64,000 nucleotides of DNA from Acetoanaerobium sp041831635 (GTDB taxonomy: Bacteria; Bacillota; Clostridia; Peptostreptococcales; Filifactoraceae): the NCBI GenBank assembly GCA_041831635.1, contig JBHASY010000132.1, forward strand, positions 12,062-76,061, given 5' to 3'. Below, piece by piece: positions 36,545-44,947 of the stretch. The translations under genes were made by a program, and so were the position numbers. Below the pieces are notes generated by a model. The model was not told where the DNA came from. It saw only the letters and a program-made list of their open reading frames with translations, and did not search any database. Numbering within the stretch: position 1 is the stretch's first letter; each line of letters starts with the position of its first letter.

Positions 36545-37636
36545 TTAGTAACTATTCAAACATTCTATCACATAATCAACTTCTTCCACTTTCATTCCAT
36601 TATAAACAGGCAAACTTACCACCTCACTTGCATAGCCTTCAGTTATAGGATAGTCTCCCTTTTTATATCCCAGATACTCGTATGCCTGACTGAGATGTGG
36701 CGGTATAGGATAATGAATTACGCTTCCTATATCACATCTATCCAAATAATCTATAAATCCCTCTCTATCTTTTACTCTTACCACAAATAAATGCCATACC
36801 GGTAAAGTGTTTTCCAAAACTTTTGGTAAAATAATCTTAGAGTTATCTATTTCACTTAAATATTTTTTTGCTATTCCTATACGCTCTTGGTTTAATTCGT
36901 CCAAATATTTCAGCTTCACTCTCAAAAGTCCTGCCTGAATTTCATCCAGTCTTGAATTATATCCTACGACTTCATTATAGTACCTTTTTTGACTGCCATA
37001 GTTTCTAAGAACCTTTATTTTATTTGCAAGGTCTGCGTTGTCAGTAACTATAGCCCCTGCGTCTCCGAAAGCACCCAGATTTTTGCTCGGATAAAAACTG
37101 AAACAAGATATATCTGAAAATCTTCCTGTTTTAATCCCGTTATAGATAGAGCCGTGGGACTGAGCGCAATCCTCCACTAAATACAATTTATTCTCGTCAC
37201 ATATTTTCTTTATTTTTTTCATATCACAAGGCTGCCCGTATAAATGCACCGCCAAAACAGCCTTGGTTTTTGGAGTAATCAGAGTCTCTATTTTTGAGGC
37301 ATCTATATTATAATATTCATCAGGTTCACAAAATACCGGAACCGCATAATTCATACTGATTCCCATAACGCAGGCTATATACGCATTTCCTGCTACTATA
37401 ACCTCGTCTTTTTCCTTTATTCCTAATGCCCTAAATGCAAGCACCAAAGCATCAAGTCCGCTTGCCACTCCTACACAGTGACGACTTCCTAAATAAGCGG
37501 CAAATTCAGTTTCAAAAGCCTCTACCTCTTTTCCAAGTATATACCAACCGCTTCTTAGCACCTCTAAGGCTTTAGCTTCATATTCTTCCTGATACATATC
37601 AAACTGTCTGTCCAAAACATTAAACGCCACTTTCAT
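36545..37636 (-). CDS. FdtB/QdtB-like dTDP-3-keto sugar aminotransferase (DegT/DnrJ/EryC1)
   Basis: 363 residues from ATG 37636, with AAAGGAG 8 bases upstream; an ATG six codons earlier is less well placed. A PLP-dependent DegT family aminotransferase: VGVASGLDALVLAFRALGIK near the start, VEDCAQSHGS, and the PLP lysine in SCFSFYPSKNLGAFGDAGAI. Family members add an amino group to a keto-deoxysugar at C3 or C4. Coupling with an FdtA-like ketoisomerase points to C3 amination. Its 5' end overlaps the GT-C-like gene by 17 bases. Confidence 0.88.
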   Translation of the reverse strand: MKVAFNVLDRQFDMYQEEYEAKALEVLRSGWYILGKEVEAFETEFAAYLGSRHCVGVASGLDALVLAFRALGIKEKDEVIVAGNAYIACVMGISMNYAVPVFCEPDEYYNIDASKIETLITPKTKAVLAVHLYGQPCDMKKIKKICDENKLYLVEDCAQSHGSIYNGIKTGRFSDISCFSFYPSKNLGAFGDAGAIVTDNADLANKIKVLRNYGSQKRYYNEVVGYNSRLDEIQAGLLRVKLKYLDELNQERIGIAKKYLSEIDNSKIILPKVLENTLPVWHLFVVRVKDREGFIDYLDRCDIGSVIHYPIPPHLSQAYEYLGYKKGDYPITEGYASEVVSLPVYNGMKVEEVDYVIECLNSY

Positions 37637-39125
37637 CAGAGTTTCTCCTTTCACCTATAGATGCCGAGGCAAGTGCTGTAATCATAGGCATTGCTATATA
37701 TCCGTATCTGGGTTGCATTTCTATGAGAGTATGAAGGCAAACAAAGCCTACAAACAAAATCAGCCCAAAATAAAACTCAGGTTTGATTTCATTTTTATAA
37801 TAGGCTCTTGCAAGTTTTAGCATTATCACTAAAATAAGAGCACTGTAAAAAGACTGTATATAATAAAAATGATAGTTTAGCCATACCAGCATATCATTTG
37901 TCGCCTTAGGATTAGATTCCAGTTCGACTGTAGACCAGTAAAGTCCTCCAAAATCTCCTGTTCCCCACTGTATGCGATACTTGTTTGAAATAAGGGTAAT
38001 CACTTTATCTTTATCAGAGAGCCTCTCTTGCAGTCGTCTTTTTGCTTCTATCTCCGCTTTTTCATAATCAAAACCTACATCTCTGAGAAGGTCGTAATCT
38101 TCCTGATTCCACATTCCGTTACTTTCGTAGTTAAAACCTGCATTTATATATAAAATAAGGTTTCCTCCTGTGTCCCATGTAGGTTTTTGAAATATACCTG
38201 TCCATATAAAAATATAGTTTAATATAAAGGTAGTGACATACATTGCTAGTAGCATCAGCACAAGACATAAAAATGTTAAAAATGCTTTATCAAGTTTCAG
38301 AGGTTTTCCTTTTCTCCTTTTTTTAATTTGAGGATAGGAGAAAAAAATCAGCATATGCATTATAATTGCAATTACAAATATAATTCCTACAGACCTGAAA
38401 AGGTTTCCCAGAGAAAGCAGTGCCCCTATAGCTACAAAATAAACAGGATTAAGCTTTTTCTTAAAGACTTTTAGATAAAGCAAAACTGCAAAATAAAATA
38501 TAGGAATTGCCAAATTCTGAGAGTCTAAAACATTATTGAAAAAAATAAACGGAGAATTTACAGCCATAATAAAAACAGCAACAGCTTTTTTCCCGTTAGA
38601 AAGCTCTCCTGCAATCAAGTAAACCAAAAAAAGCGTCAAAATAGAAAGCCCTATGTTTACAAACTTCATAGCAATAAGGCCGGAGCCTGTAATCATATAA
38701 ATAACACTATAAAACAAAGTCGTAAACGCAAGATGAGGATAGGTGTACAGATATCCGTTTTTCTGAAATCTGCTGTAGTTTCCTTTTGCTATTTCTCCCG
38801 CACTTTCCCACATTCTGCCGAAATCCGAAATTTGAAGCGTGCTTACGGAATTCGTCCAGTATATCCTAATTAAAAGTCCTGTAAATACCATTATTCCAAA
38901 AATGGCATAATAGACTGCCTTTTTATTTTTAAACTTATCCATAAAATAATCTATAACTGTAAATATAATCAAAAAAACTAAAGTAAGAGCAAGACTTTTT
39001 AGTACAGGCGCTTTAAAATTCGGTGCCGATATGTAATTAACATATACAAAAATAGACAAAAATAGACAAAAGCTAAGTATTATTAGCGACTTGGAAAAAA
39101 GATTTTTAATTCTAATCAGTATCAT
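37620..39125 (-). CDS. Polytopic GT-C-like membrane glycosyltransferase
   Basis: 501 residues with about 11-12 hydrophobic helices, a conserved-type early loop (VSTLQISDFGRMWESAGEIA, with Asp-x-x-R-x-W resembling the acidic loop 1 of GT39/GT83-like enzymes), and TYPHLAFTTLFYSVIY. I read it as a GT-C enzyme that moves a sugar from a polyprenyl phosphate to an external polymer. Subfamily not recognised. It overlaps the FemAB-like gene by 14 bases and the aminotransferase by 17. Confidence 0.7.
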   Translation of the reverse strand: MILIRIKNLFSKSLIILSFCLFLSIFVYVNYISAPNFKAPVLKSLALTLVFLIIFTVIDYFMDKFKNKKAVYYAIFGIMVFTGLLIRIYWTNSVSTLQISDFGRMWESAGEIAKGNYSRFQKNGYLYTYPHLAFTTLFYSVIYMITGSGLIAMKFVNIGLSILTLFLVYLIAGELSNGKKAVAVFIMAVNSPFIFFNNVLDSQNLAIPIFYFAVLLYLKVFKKKLNPVYFVAIGALLSLGNLFRSVGIIFVIAIIMHMLIFFSYPQIKKRRKGKPLKLDKAFLTFLCLVLMLLAMYVTTFILNYIFIWTGIFQKPTWDTGGNLILYINAGFNYESNGMWNQEDYDLLRDVGFDYEKAEIEAKRRLQERLSDKDKVITLISNKYRIQWGTGDFGGLYWSTVELESNPKATNDMLVWLNYHFYYIQSFYSALILVIMLKLARAYYKNEIKPEFYFGLILFVGFVCLHTLIEMQPRYGYIAMPMITALASASIGERRNSDESGV

Positions 39126-40125
39126 TTTCGCCTCCGCTTTGCCATAAAAATACAGGTTTGAAATTTGTATGGCAACCTATAGTCTTTTTAAATCTAAGCA
39201 GTCCGTGACTTATCCTGTCACCTGCAGTCGACGGCCCTATATCCAGGTAATCATAACCTTTCTCTTTGTAATATTTAATTACATTTATTACTAAAAACTC
39301 CATAGGTCTAAGACCCAAATATTCCTCTAAAGCTCCCCAGTAAATCACTTGAACTGCTTTAGAACTTATCTTAAAAACTATAGCTGAGGCTATGTCCGTC
39401 TTCTCATCGGAAACGATAAAAACGTCTACCTTAGATGTATCCATTTCCGATATATCTAAAATCTGCTCGTAACTCATAGCTAACGGATAGTTTTTTTCAC
39501 TTCTATTTTTTCTTATGATTTCATAAGCATCTTTTAAAAAGTTTTTTTCATTAAATCTTACAGTTAAATTAGACCTTACAGCCTTGTTCAAATTCTTTCT
39601 GAAACTATGTGGTCTTTGAGACACGAACTCGTCTATATCATATATATCTTTTAGATTAAAATAATTATTCACATGAGAATATTGCAGGCTAAAACCTTCA
39701 TCCAGAGCTATTCCTATATTTACAGCAAGTACATCATCGTAGATATCCGGAGGAAAAATGAGTCTGATATTAGCATTTTTTTCATTTGCTATAGATTTTA
39801 GGCTTTTTATACATTTTGCTCTGTCTATATCATCGGTTTTGGCAGAAAAATAAAAGGTAGAAAAAGGTGAAGAATAAGGCATACAAAACACAGGCTTAAA
39901 ATCTACGTTTCGCAATCCTGTAATACAGTATCCTATGGCTTTGGACTCTTTCAAAAATCCCAGATAATATACCTCATCTGCATTTTTGCTGTGGTATAAA
40001 TGAAATTCTTCACTGTCAAAGAACAGTACCTCATTAGTCTTTAGAGCTTTAAACCTCAAATCAAAGTCTGCCTTATCCGTTTCGATCTTTTCATTTGTAA
40101 CTATATCATAAAAATAATAAACCAT
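39112..40125 (-). CDS. FemAB/GNAT-like acyltransferase
   Basis: 337 residues. The C-terminal half has RPHSFRKNLNKAVRSNLTVR, then KTDIASAIVFKISSKAVQVI and YLGLRPMEFLVINVIKYYKE with YDYLDIGPSTAG, the pattern of FemAB-like or BioF2-type acetyltransferase domains. No membrane segment. In surface sugar clusters such proteins attach acyl or aminoacyl groups. It could be the N-acylating enzyme for the 3-amino sugar, though the LbH protein at 41087 is the more usual type. Overlaps the downstream GT-C-like gene. Confidence 0.65.
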   Translation of the reverse strand: MVYYFYDIVTNEKIETDKADFDLRFKALKTNEVLFFDSEEFHLYHSKNADEVYYLGFLKESKAIGYCITGLRNVDFKPVFCMPYSSPFSTFYFSAKTDDIDRAKCIKSLKSIANEKNANIRLIFPPDIYDDVLAVNIGIALDEGFSLQYSHVNNYFNLKDIYDIDEFVSQRPHSFRKNLNKAVRSNLTVRFNEKNFLKDAYEIIRKNRSEKNYPLAMSYEQILDISEMDTSKVDVFIVSDEKTDIASAIVFKISSKAVQVIYWGALEEYLGLRPMEFLVINVIKYYKEKGYDYLDIGPSTAGDRISHGLLRFKKTIGCHTNFKPVFLWQSGGENDTD

Positions 40126-40150
40126 ATAAATCCACTCTCTATCTCCTTAC

Positions 40151-41084
40151 TTAGTTGTCTATTCCATGTGTTTCTTCCACTATATAAGTAGGTCTTCCCC
40201 TGCTCTCGTCAAAATTCCTCCACAGATATTCTCCTATCACTCCCAGTGTGAGCATCTGAATTCCTGATAATATGAGTACAGTAATCATCATAGTAGTCCA
40301 GCCTTGCACAGGGACATTGAACATAAATTTATTTACAATCAAAAATATCGCTAAGATAAATCCTATTATAGAAATAAATATACCAAGCGTAGATATAAAG
40401 CGAATAGGCACATAAGAAAAAGCCATAAAGGAATCGATGAACAGCTTGATTTTTTTGGATAAAGTCCATTTTGACTTCCCTATCTCCCTCTTTTTTCTCA
40501 CATAATAAATCTTGTCCGTTTCAAACCCTGCCCACAGCACCTGTCCTACTATAGAGGAGTTTTTTTCATTCATAGCTACCAGTACATCTCTTACTTTTTT
40601 GTCTATAAAAAAAACAATCAAATCCCCCACTGGGCATATCCTTTAAAGCATATCTTTGCATCAGGGAATAATATGTATTTGAAAACAATTTTTGAAAAAA
40701 CCCGTCCTCTCTGTCTTTACGCACCGCTATTACTACTTTTTTTCCCTCTTTCCACTTTTCATACATCTCTATAATTATCTCAAGAGGTTCTTGCAAATCC
40801 GCTGCCACCATGGTCATACAATCTCCCGTGGCATGGGCAAACCCTGCAAGTATAGCTGTGTGCGAACCGAAATTTCTGGATAGTTTTACAATCTTAAATC
40901 TATCGTCTTTTTCTCTTATCTTAAGCAAAGCCTTATATGAACCGTCTTTTGAACCGTCATCTACACATACTATTTCCGTTTCAAAATCTGTTCTCGAAAG
41001 GATTTTCTCTTTCATTTGATCGTACAAATGAGGAATATTCAGTTCGTTATAATAAACAGGAACTATAATAGATACCTTATCCAT
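40151..41084 (-). pseudogene. GT2 polyprenyl-phosphate glycosyltransferase split by a T8 tract
   Basis: The first frame (41084 down to 40566) has MDKVSIIVPVYYNELNIPHL, EIVCVDDGSKDGSYKALLKI and AADLQEPLEII, a GtrB/DPM1-type GT2. After GGFDCFF it shifts and ends in QKSKRCTGSYE. The second frame carries FFIDKKVRDVLVAMNEKNSS and two C-terminal helices (to 40151). The frames join if one T is removed from the eight T residues at 40607-40614 (plus strand A8). As read the enzyme is truncated; with 7 T it would be intact (about 310 residues). It may be phase-variable, a real mutation or a sequencing error. Expected to load a sugar onto undecaprenyl phosphate. Confidence 0.85.
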
Positions 41085-41086
41085 GT

Positions 41087-41644
41087 CTACTCCCTTTCCA
41101 AATCTCTAATCTTTCTCGCCGGCACTCCTGCGTATACACTGTAGGGCTCTATATCTGAGTTTACAACTGCACCTGCCCCTATAACACTGCATCTTCCTAC
41201 CTTTACTCCGGGTAAGATTACGACATTTGCACCTACCCAAACTTCGTCTTCTATGTAGATTTTAGCCTCTTTAGTGAGTTTTTCTTTTACATAAGGCAGT
41301 GTGTTTATTTCATCTCCGTTTCCCGCCGTAGCCTCTGTAATAAGAGTTAAATTCGGCCCTATAGATACATTTTTTCCTATTTCTATACTGTATCTGTGAT
41401 TTTCCGATACTATTATCTTCATACCTAAATTAGCAAAACTTCCCTCGCCCATCTTCACACCCAGTCTGTCAAAATACAGCTTCCTTATCCTTGCATCTGT
41501 GTAATAATTTGCAATCAGTTTTTGAAGTCTTTTAGGCATAATATCAACACTTGATTCCAAAACCTTATAAATCAAACTATCCCAAAAACTCCAAAAACCT
41601 CTGTCGACACTATCCGAGATATCGTTAAATTTATTTTCATACAT
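41087..41644 (-). CDS. LbH acetyltransferase (FdtC/QdtC-like candidate)
   Basis: 185 residues. The C-terminal two thirds are left-handed beta-helix hexapeptides ending in IEDEVWVGANVVILPGVKVG and CSVIGAGAVVNSDIEPYSVY, then AGVPARKIRDLE, the maltose/galactoside acetyltransferase type. It could N-acetylate the dTDP-3-amino-3,6-dideoxyhexose made by the neighbours. The GT2 gene begins 3 bases downstream. Acceptor not provable from sequence. Confidence 0.8.
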   Translation of the reverse strand: MYENKFNDISDSVDRGFWSFWDSLIYKVLESSVDIMPKRLQKLIANYYTDARIRKLYFDRLGVKMGEGSFANLGMKIIVSENHRYSIEIGKNVSIGPNLTLITEATAGNGDEINTLPYVKEKLTKEAKIYIEDEVWVGANVVILPGVKVGRCSVIGAGAVVNSDIEPYSVYAGVPARKIRDLERE

Positions 41645-41706
41645 AGGATTTTCCTCTTTTTAAATCAATAAATTTTATAAAGTCTTTAATTACTTAACTA
41701 CTAATT

Positions 41707-42711
41707 TTATATACAGGCATATACACTACTGTCAAAAATCTTTATATGCCTCACTATCGTATCCATATCCTCCTGATTATATCTCTGATCTATCGGAAGT
41801 GCCAAAAGATAAGTAGATAAATAATGTTCAAAACTGCCGCTTTCAACTCTTGAAAGCACATCCTTCCACCAGTGAGGCACATAAATCTTCTTGCTTACCA
41901 AATATTCCCTTAACCCTTTTTTCTCTATAAGCAAGGGATATACCATAGGTGGTTCAAACCTGTGCTTAAGACTTAATTTGTTAATGTCTTTCAACTTTGA
42001 ATGAATATAGTAAAAATTTCTTTCTCTTTTTAGTTTTACCTCTTCATAATCAATGCTTTCAAGAATTCTTTTGCTGAGTTTTGACATTCCTATAGGGTTA
42101 AAGTTGTCAAACCTGTCCTCATTCTTCATATTATCAAGATAGGCGCTGTTCGCTCCCTCTTCTATCCTCTTTAAAAGATGAATAGCATTAGGATATGATA
42201 TATCAGTTTCCAGCTCAGGCTTTTGTATTCCTGATTTGATTAAATACGCTCCGTCACTTACCCCGAAAAACTTTCTGGCAGAATAAATATTATATGCATT
42301 TTCTGTAGGTTTTGCAAAAAAAGCCTGAGTGTTGTCCATTAGAAAATTCTTATGCTTAGTGGAAATATTTTCTATAGTATTTTCGCCTGAAGTCCCAAAA
42401 TAATTGATATATAAAAACGCTTCATCTTTGCCGGTTTCTCTATCGAGCACAGGCATAAAACTCTCATCTATGCTGTAAAATTCAAATTCCAATCCCAGAG
42501 GCTCAATCACTTGAAGCATACTGGTGCACAGGTAATACGGCAGATATAGTTTCTTTGCACCTGAGTCTTTGAGTGCATGGTAAATAGCGGCTCTTCCTGT
42601 GTTAAGTTCAACCACATCAGCACCACTATAATAAGGTTTCTTATATGGAAGTTCCAGCTCCATATATCCCCCTATTTCTTTTAGCTCCTCTTCCGCTTTA
42701 AAATCAGTCAT
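41707..42711 (-). CDS. DegT/DnrJ/EryC1-like PLP protein, divergent
   Basis: 334 residues. Fold signals are VELNTGRAAIYHALKDSGAK with YLPYYLCTSMLQVIEP and the lysine in YNIYSARKFFGVSDGAYLI. It resembles sugar aminotransferases at the PLP site (Lys present) but the C-terminal half is unlike the usual family. It starts 17 bases after ptuB and so appears in the same transcript. It may act on a second sugar, or be a non-enzymatic homologue. Start retained at ATG 42711 (AGAGGT upstream), although a second ATG 16 codons later also has a G-rich site. Confidence 0.7.
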   Translation of the reverse strand: MTDFKAEEELKEIGGYMELELPYKKPYYSGADVVELNTGRAAIYHALKDSGAKKLYLPYYLCTSMLQVIEPLGLEFEFYSIDESFMPVLDRETGKDEAFLYINYFGTSGENTIENISTKHKNFLMDNTQAFFAKPTENAYNIYSARKFFGVSDGAYLIKSGIQKPELETDISYPNAIHLLKRIEEGANSAYLDNMKNEDRFDNFNPIGMSKLSKRILESIDYEEVKLKRERNFYYIHSKLKDINKLSLKHRFEPPMVYPLLIEKKGLREYLVSKKIYVPHWWKDVLSRVESGSFEHYLSTYLLALPIDQRYNQEDMDTIVRHIKIFDSSVYACI

Positions 42712-42728
42712 CTTTTTACCTCTTTCAT

Positions 42729-43331
42729 CTATTTGAGCATATATTTGAGCAAACTTGGAAACTGCTTTAAAAAATGCCTTATATCTTCTTTTTTCATAAA
42801 TTTTAGCAGATTATCTATTTCGATTATCACACGCTTTCTTGCGTCTGTGAGCCTTAAACTGTTTAATCCCAGTATATCCAGACTTCTATATGCCGGACTT
42901 TCGCTGTCTTTTATTCCCTCTTTAGGAAGTATCTCTCCGGTCATAAGGTCATAAACAAAAAATTCGTCAGGAGAAAAATTAACGGGGTCTATAAAGTCAT
43001 CAAAATAATTTGCACCTTTTTTTGTCCCACAGCTTTCTTTTGCATTGCAAGAAACAATCATATTTTCATAGTCCAAGTCTTCATCGGGAAATCTGGACTG
43101 AGGTCTGATATGTTCTATATGTGAACCGTTTGCACTGTCTGAATTTACCACGATTTCCCTTTCGCAATAAGCACAGTAACATTTAGAGGATTTACACTGT
43201 TCATTATAAGCGATATAGTGCCTTAGATCTTTTCGCATATCTCCTCGCATATTTTTGTAACTTGCATTGGATTTTTCTTCTATGAACTCCAACAAAAAAT
43301 CAGGAGGAGCTGTCTTTTTAATGTCCAGCAT
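42729..43331 (-). CDS. ptuB: PtuB-like HNH endonuclease (Septu system)
   Basis: 200 residues. The HNH region has CYCAYCEREI (C-x-x-C), then SHIEHIRPQSRFPDEDLDYE, NMIVSCNAKESCGTKKG, matching the TIGR02646/PtuB-type zinc-supported HNH nuclease. In Septu the nuclease PtuB cleaves DNA when triggered by the PtuA ATPase sensor. It starts within the end of ptuA (14-base overlap) with AAAGGG as ribosome site, so the two are translated together. Next to it, downstream, are surface sugar genes. Confidence 0.85.
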   Translation of the reverse strand: MLDIKKTAPPDFLLEFIEEKSNASYKNMRGDMRKDLRHYIAYNEQCKSSKCYCAYCEREIVVNSDSANGSHIEHIRPQSRFPDEDLDYENMIVSCNAKESCGTKKGANYFDDFIDPVNFSPDEFFVYDLMTGEILPKEGIKDSESPAYRSLDILGLNSLRLTDARKRVIIEIDNLLKFMKKEDIRHFLKQFPSLLKYMLK

Positions 43332-44412
43332 CTCTTAATCCCTTTCTTCTTGCTATTTCTATATTAACCAGCAAAATATCCTGATCTATGGTTCCTATCA
43401 CACCGGTAACGTCTTCGTACAGATTTTTAAATTCTTCAGTTTCATAAAGATCATTTCTGACCATATCTTTCAGTTTGTCTATTTTTACTTGAATATAGGG
43501 ATTTCTGGTAGTAGAAAGACCCATAATATCAAGAAGTATCATATCCGCAGTCACACCATAGGTTTCGTCTAAAGTATTTCCTTCTATTACAGTTACCCAT
43601 CTGTCTTTTTTAGACAATATCTTAAGAGACTCTCTTTTCACTGACGAAATAATGTGCGGCGAATGGGTAGCGATGATTATCTGGTTATCCTTTCCTACGT
43701 TTTTATATACCTCTACTATCCTCTGTTGCCATGACGGGTGAAGAGAAATTTCAGGCTCGTCTATCAAAATCACACAGCCCTCAGGTTCAAGAGATTTAAG
43801 AGACAAAAGTCTGATAAATAACTGTTTTTCTCCTGATGAAAGTCCGTTAATATCAAATTCCACTTTGGACTCGTTTCTAAAAAGAGGCATCTTAGTTTTT
43901 GCATCTTTCATACCTACCAGATAAACATCCATATCCAGTAACGAAAAAATTGAGTTTATCTCATTACATACCTCTTGTATACTCTGTCCTACTGTAGATT
44001 CCGGATTAGAAAAAATATGTTTGTCAAACTCTTCCTTTATGTAAGAAATTATATCATATGTGCTTTTTTCATCGATCATATACGCTAAAGGTATTTCACC
44101 ATCTTCAGTAGATTTGTGAATACATTGAAATCTAACCTCAGATGGAAGATAAATCATCTTCGGAGTTCTTCCTAATTCATCTTCACTTATATTCAAATGT
44201 AAGTTTACACTGTCATCTTCGTTCGCAATGAATTTGTTTTTTTCCAGCTTTTTAAAAGCTTCAAAAATGCTATACAGCAGTGTAGTCTTACCTGAGCCGT
44301 TAATACCTGCCAAAACTACGGTGTCCAAAATCTTCTCGTTCTCTGTTTCAAAAGAAATTCTGTTGCTGTCAAATATAGGATGATTGTCAAAAACTATATC
44401 CGAAACTCTCAT
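43318..44412 (-). CDS. ptuA: PtuA-like AAA/ABC-type ATPase (Septu system)
   Basis: 364 residues from ATG 44412, with AGAGGTG upstream; an ATG 9 codons earlier overlaps the promoter. The ABC-type ATPase has VVLAGINGSGKTTLLYSIFE (Walker A), NGLSSGEKQLFIRLLSLKSL (signature), and CVILIDEPEISLHPSWQQRI (Walker B, D-loop), then IIIATHSPHIISS (switch His). A central insertion with acidic helices separates them. Combined with the adjoining HNH gene this is the Septu architecture. No reverse transcriptase, TOPRIM or other retron part is nearby, so a stand-alone Septu rather than a retron effector is likely. Confidence 0.85.
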   Translation of the reverse strand: MRVSDIVFDNHPIFDSNRISFETENEKILDTVVLAGINGSGKTTLLYSIFEAFKKLEKNKFIANEDDSVNLHLNISEDELGRTPKMIYLPSEVRFQCIHKSTEDGEIPLAYMIDEKSTYDIISYIKEEFDKHIFSNPESTVGQSIQEVCNEINSIFSLLDMDVYLVGMKDAKTKMPLFRNESKVEFDINGLSSGEKQLFIRLLSLKSLEPEGCVILIDEPEISLHPSWQQRIVEVYKNVGKDNQIIIATHSPHIISSVKRESLKILSKKDRWVTVIEGNTLDETYGVTADMILLDIMGLSTTRNPYIQVKIDKLKDMVRNDLYETEEFKNLYEDVTGVIGTIDQDILLVNIEIARRKGLRDAGH

Positions 44413-44434
44413 ACACTTCACCTCTTTCAAAAAT

Positions 44435-44440
44435 ATCATA
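44435..44440 (-). promoter_or_regulatory. Extended -10 element of ptuA
   Basis: TGG-TATGAT on the minus strand, with the predicted start about 44428, only 16 bases before the ATG. A weak TCGGCA lies about 18 bases upstream. Confidence 0.45.
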
Positions 44441-44947
44441 CCATATTTACATCTATTCTGCCGAATATTTAATTCTTTTTTAGCCTGCAGTTTATTTTAA
44501 AAAATCCAAAACTCAATAAAATTTGACGGCGAAAAAAGAGATGTCAAAGATGAAAATTGGAAGATGGAATAAAAAACATATTATGCCACGAAAATTATTC
44601 CTTGTGATTGCGGTTATCCTTTGAATATGATAAAAGATACTATATTTTTTTAGAGACAGGGGAGACGAAATCCATATTTATCATTTATCGTTTGCTGAGA
44701 TGAACAGCTGTTACAAGGATAAAGATAAAGCATGGGAAAATTATGTTCTTTGCGGCGAAATGCCGTTTGTACTTGAGCTTGAAATCTTTGAAGAAAAGAG
44801 CAGATATTTGAAAGGATTATTTGAAGAAACATACATTAAAGATATCATAGATCGAAATCAGATAAAACAGTGAGGAAGTATTGGAAGTTTTACCAGACTT
44901 TTTATCATCAGCAGTAGGATCACTTACAAATCTCCTGCCATACCCAT
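44440..44947. other. Gene-poor stretch between ptuA and the sigma-like gene
   Basis: It holds the ptuA promoter region (44435-44460), about 190 bases of AT-rich sequence (44460-44645) without a feature I recognise, and the DUF4143-ATPase remnant at 44646-44938. Confidence 0.6.
44646..44938 (+). pseudogene. Remnant of a DUF4143-type ATP-binding protein
   Basis: The plus strand reads FRDRGDEIHIYHLSFAEMNS, then WENYVLCGEMPFVLELEIFE and LFEETYIKDIIDRNQIKQ up to TGA at 44871-44873. One base later the adjacent frame continues EEVLEVLPDFLSSAVGSLTN, exactly the next part of the family. Both ends are missing (no Walker A, no DUF4143 C-terminus). This is the mid portion of an AAA_14/DUF4143 ATPase, a family frequent in mobile and accessory loci. 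A frameshift and truncation confirm decay. Confidence 0.8.

Noticed and set aside
40566..40630. Programmed ribosomal frameshift in the GT2 gene
   Set aside because: A T8 tract alone lacks a typical slippery-site plus pseudoknot arrangement; replication slippage or a sequencing error fits better.
43318..44439. Retron effector instead of Septu
   Set aside because: There is no reverse transcriptase or msr/msd-like structure next to ptuAB.
44650..44832. 60-codon minus-strand open frame
   Set aside because: The plus strand encodes recognisable DUF4143-ATPase residues across it; the minus frame is only a shadow.
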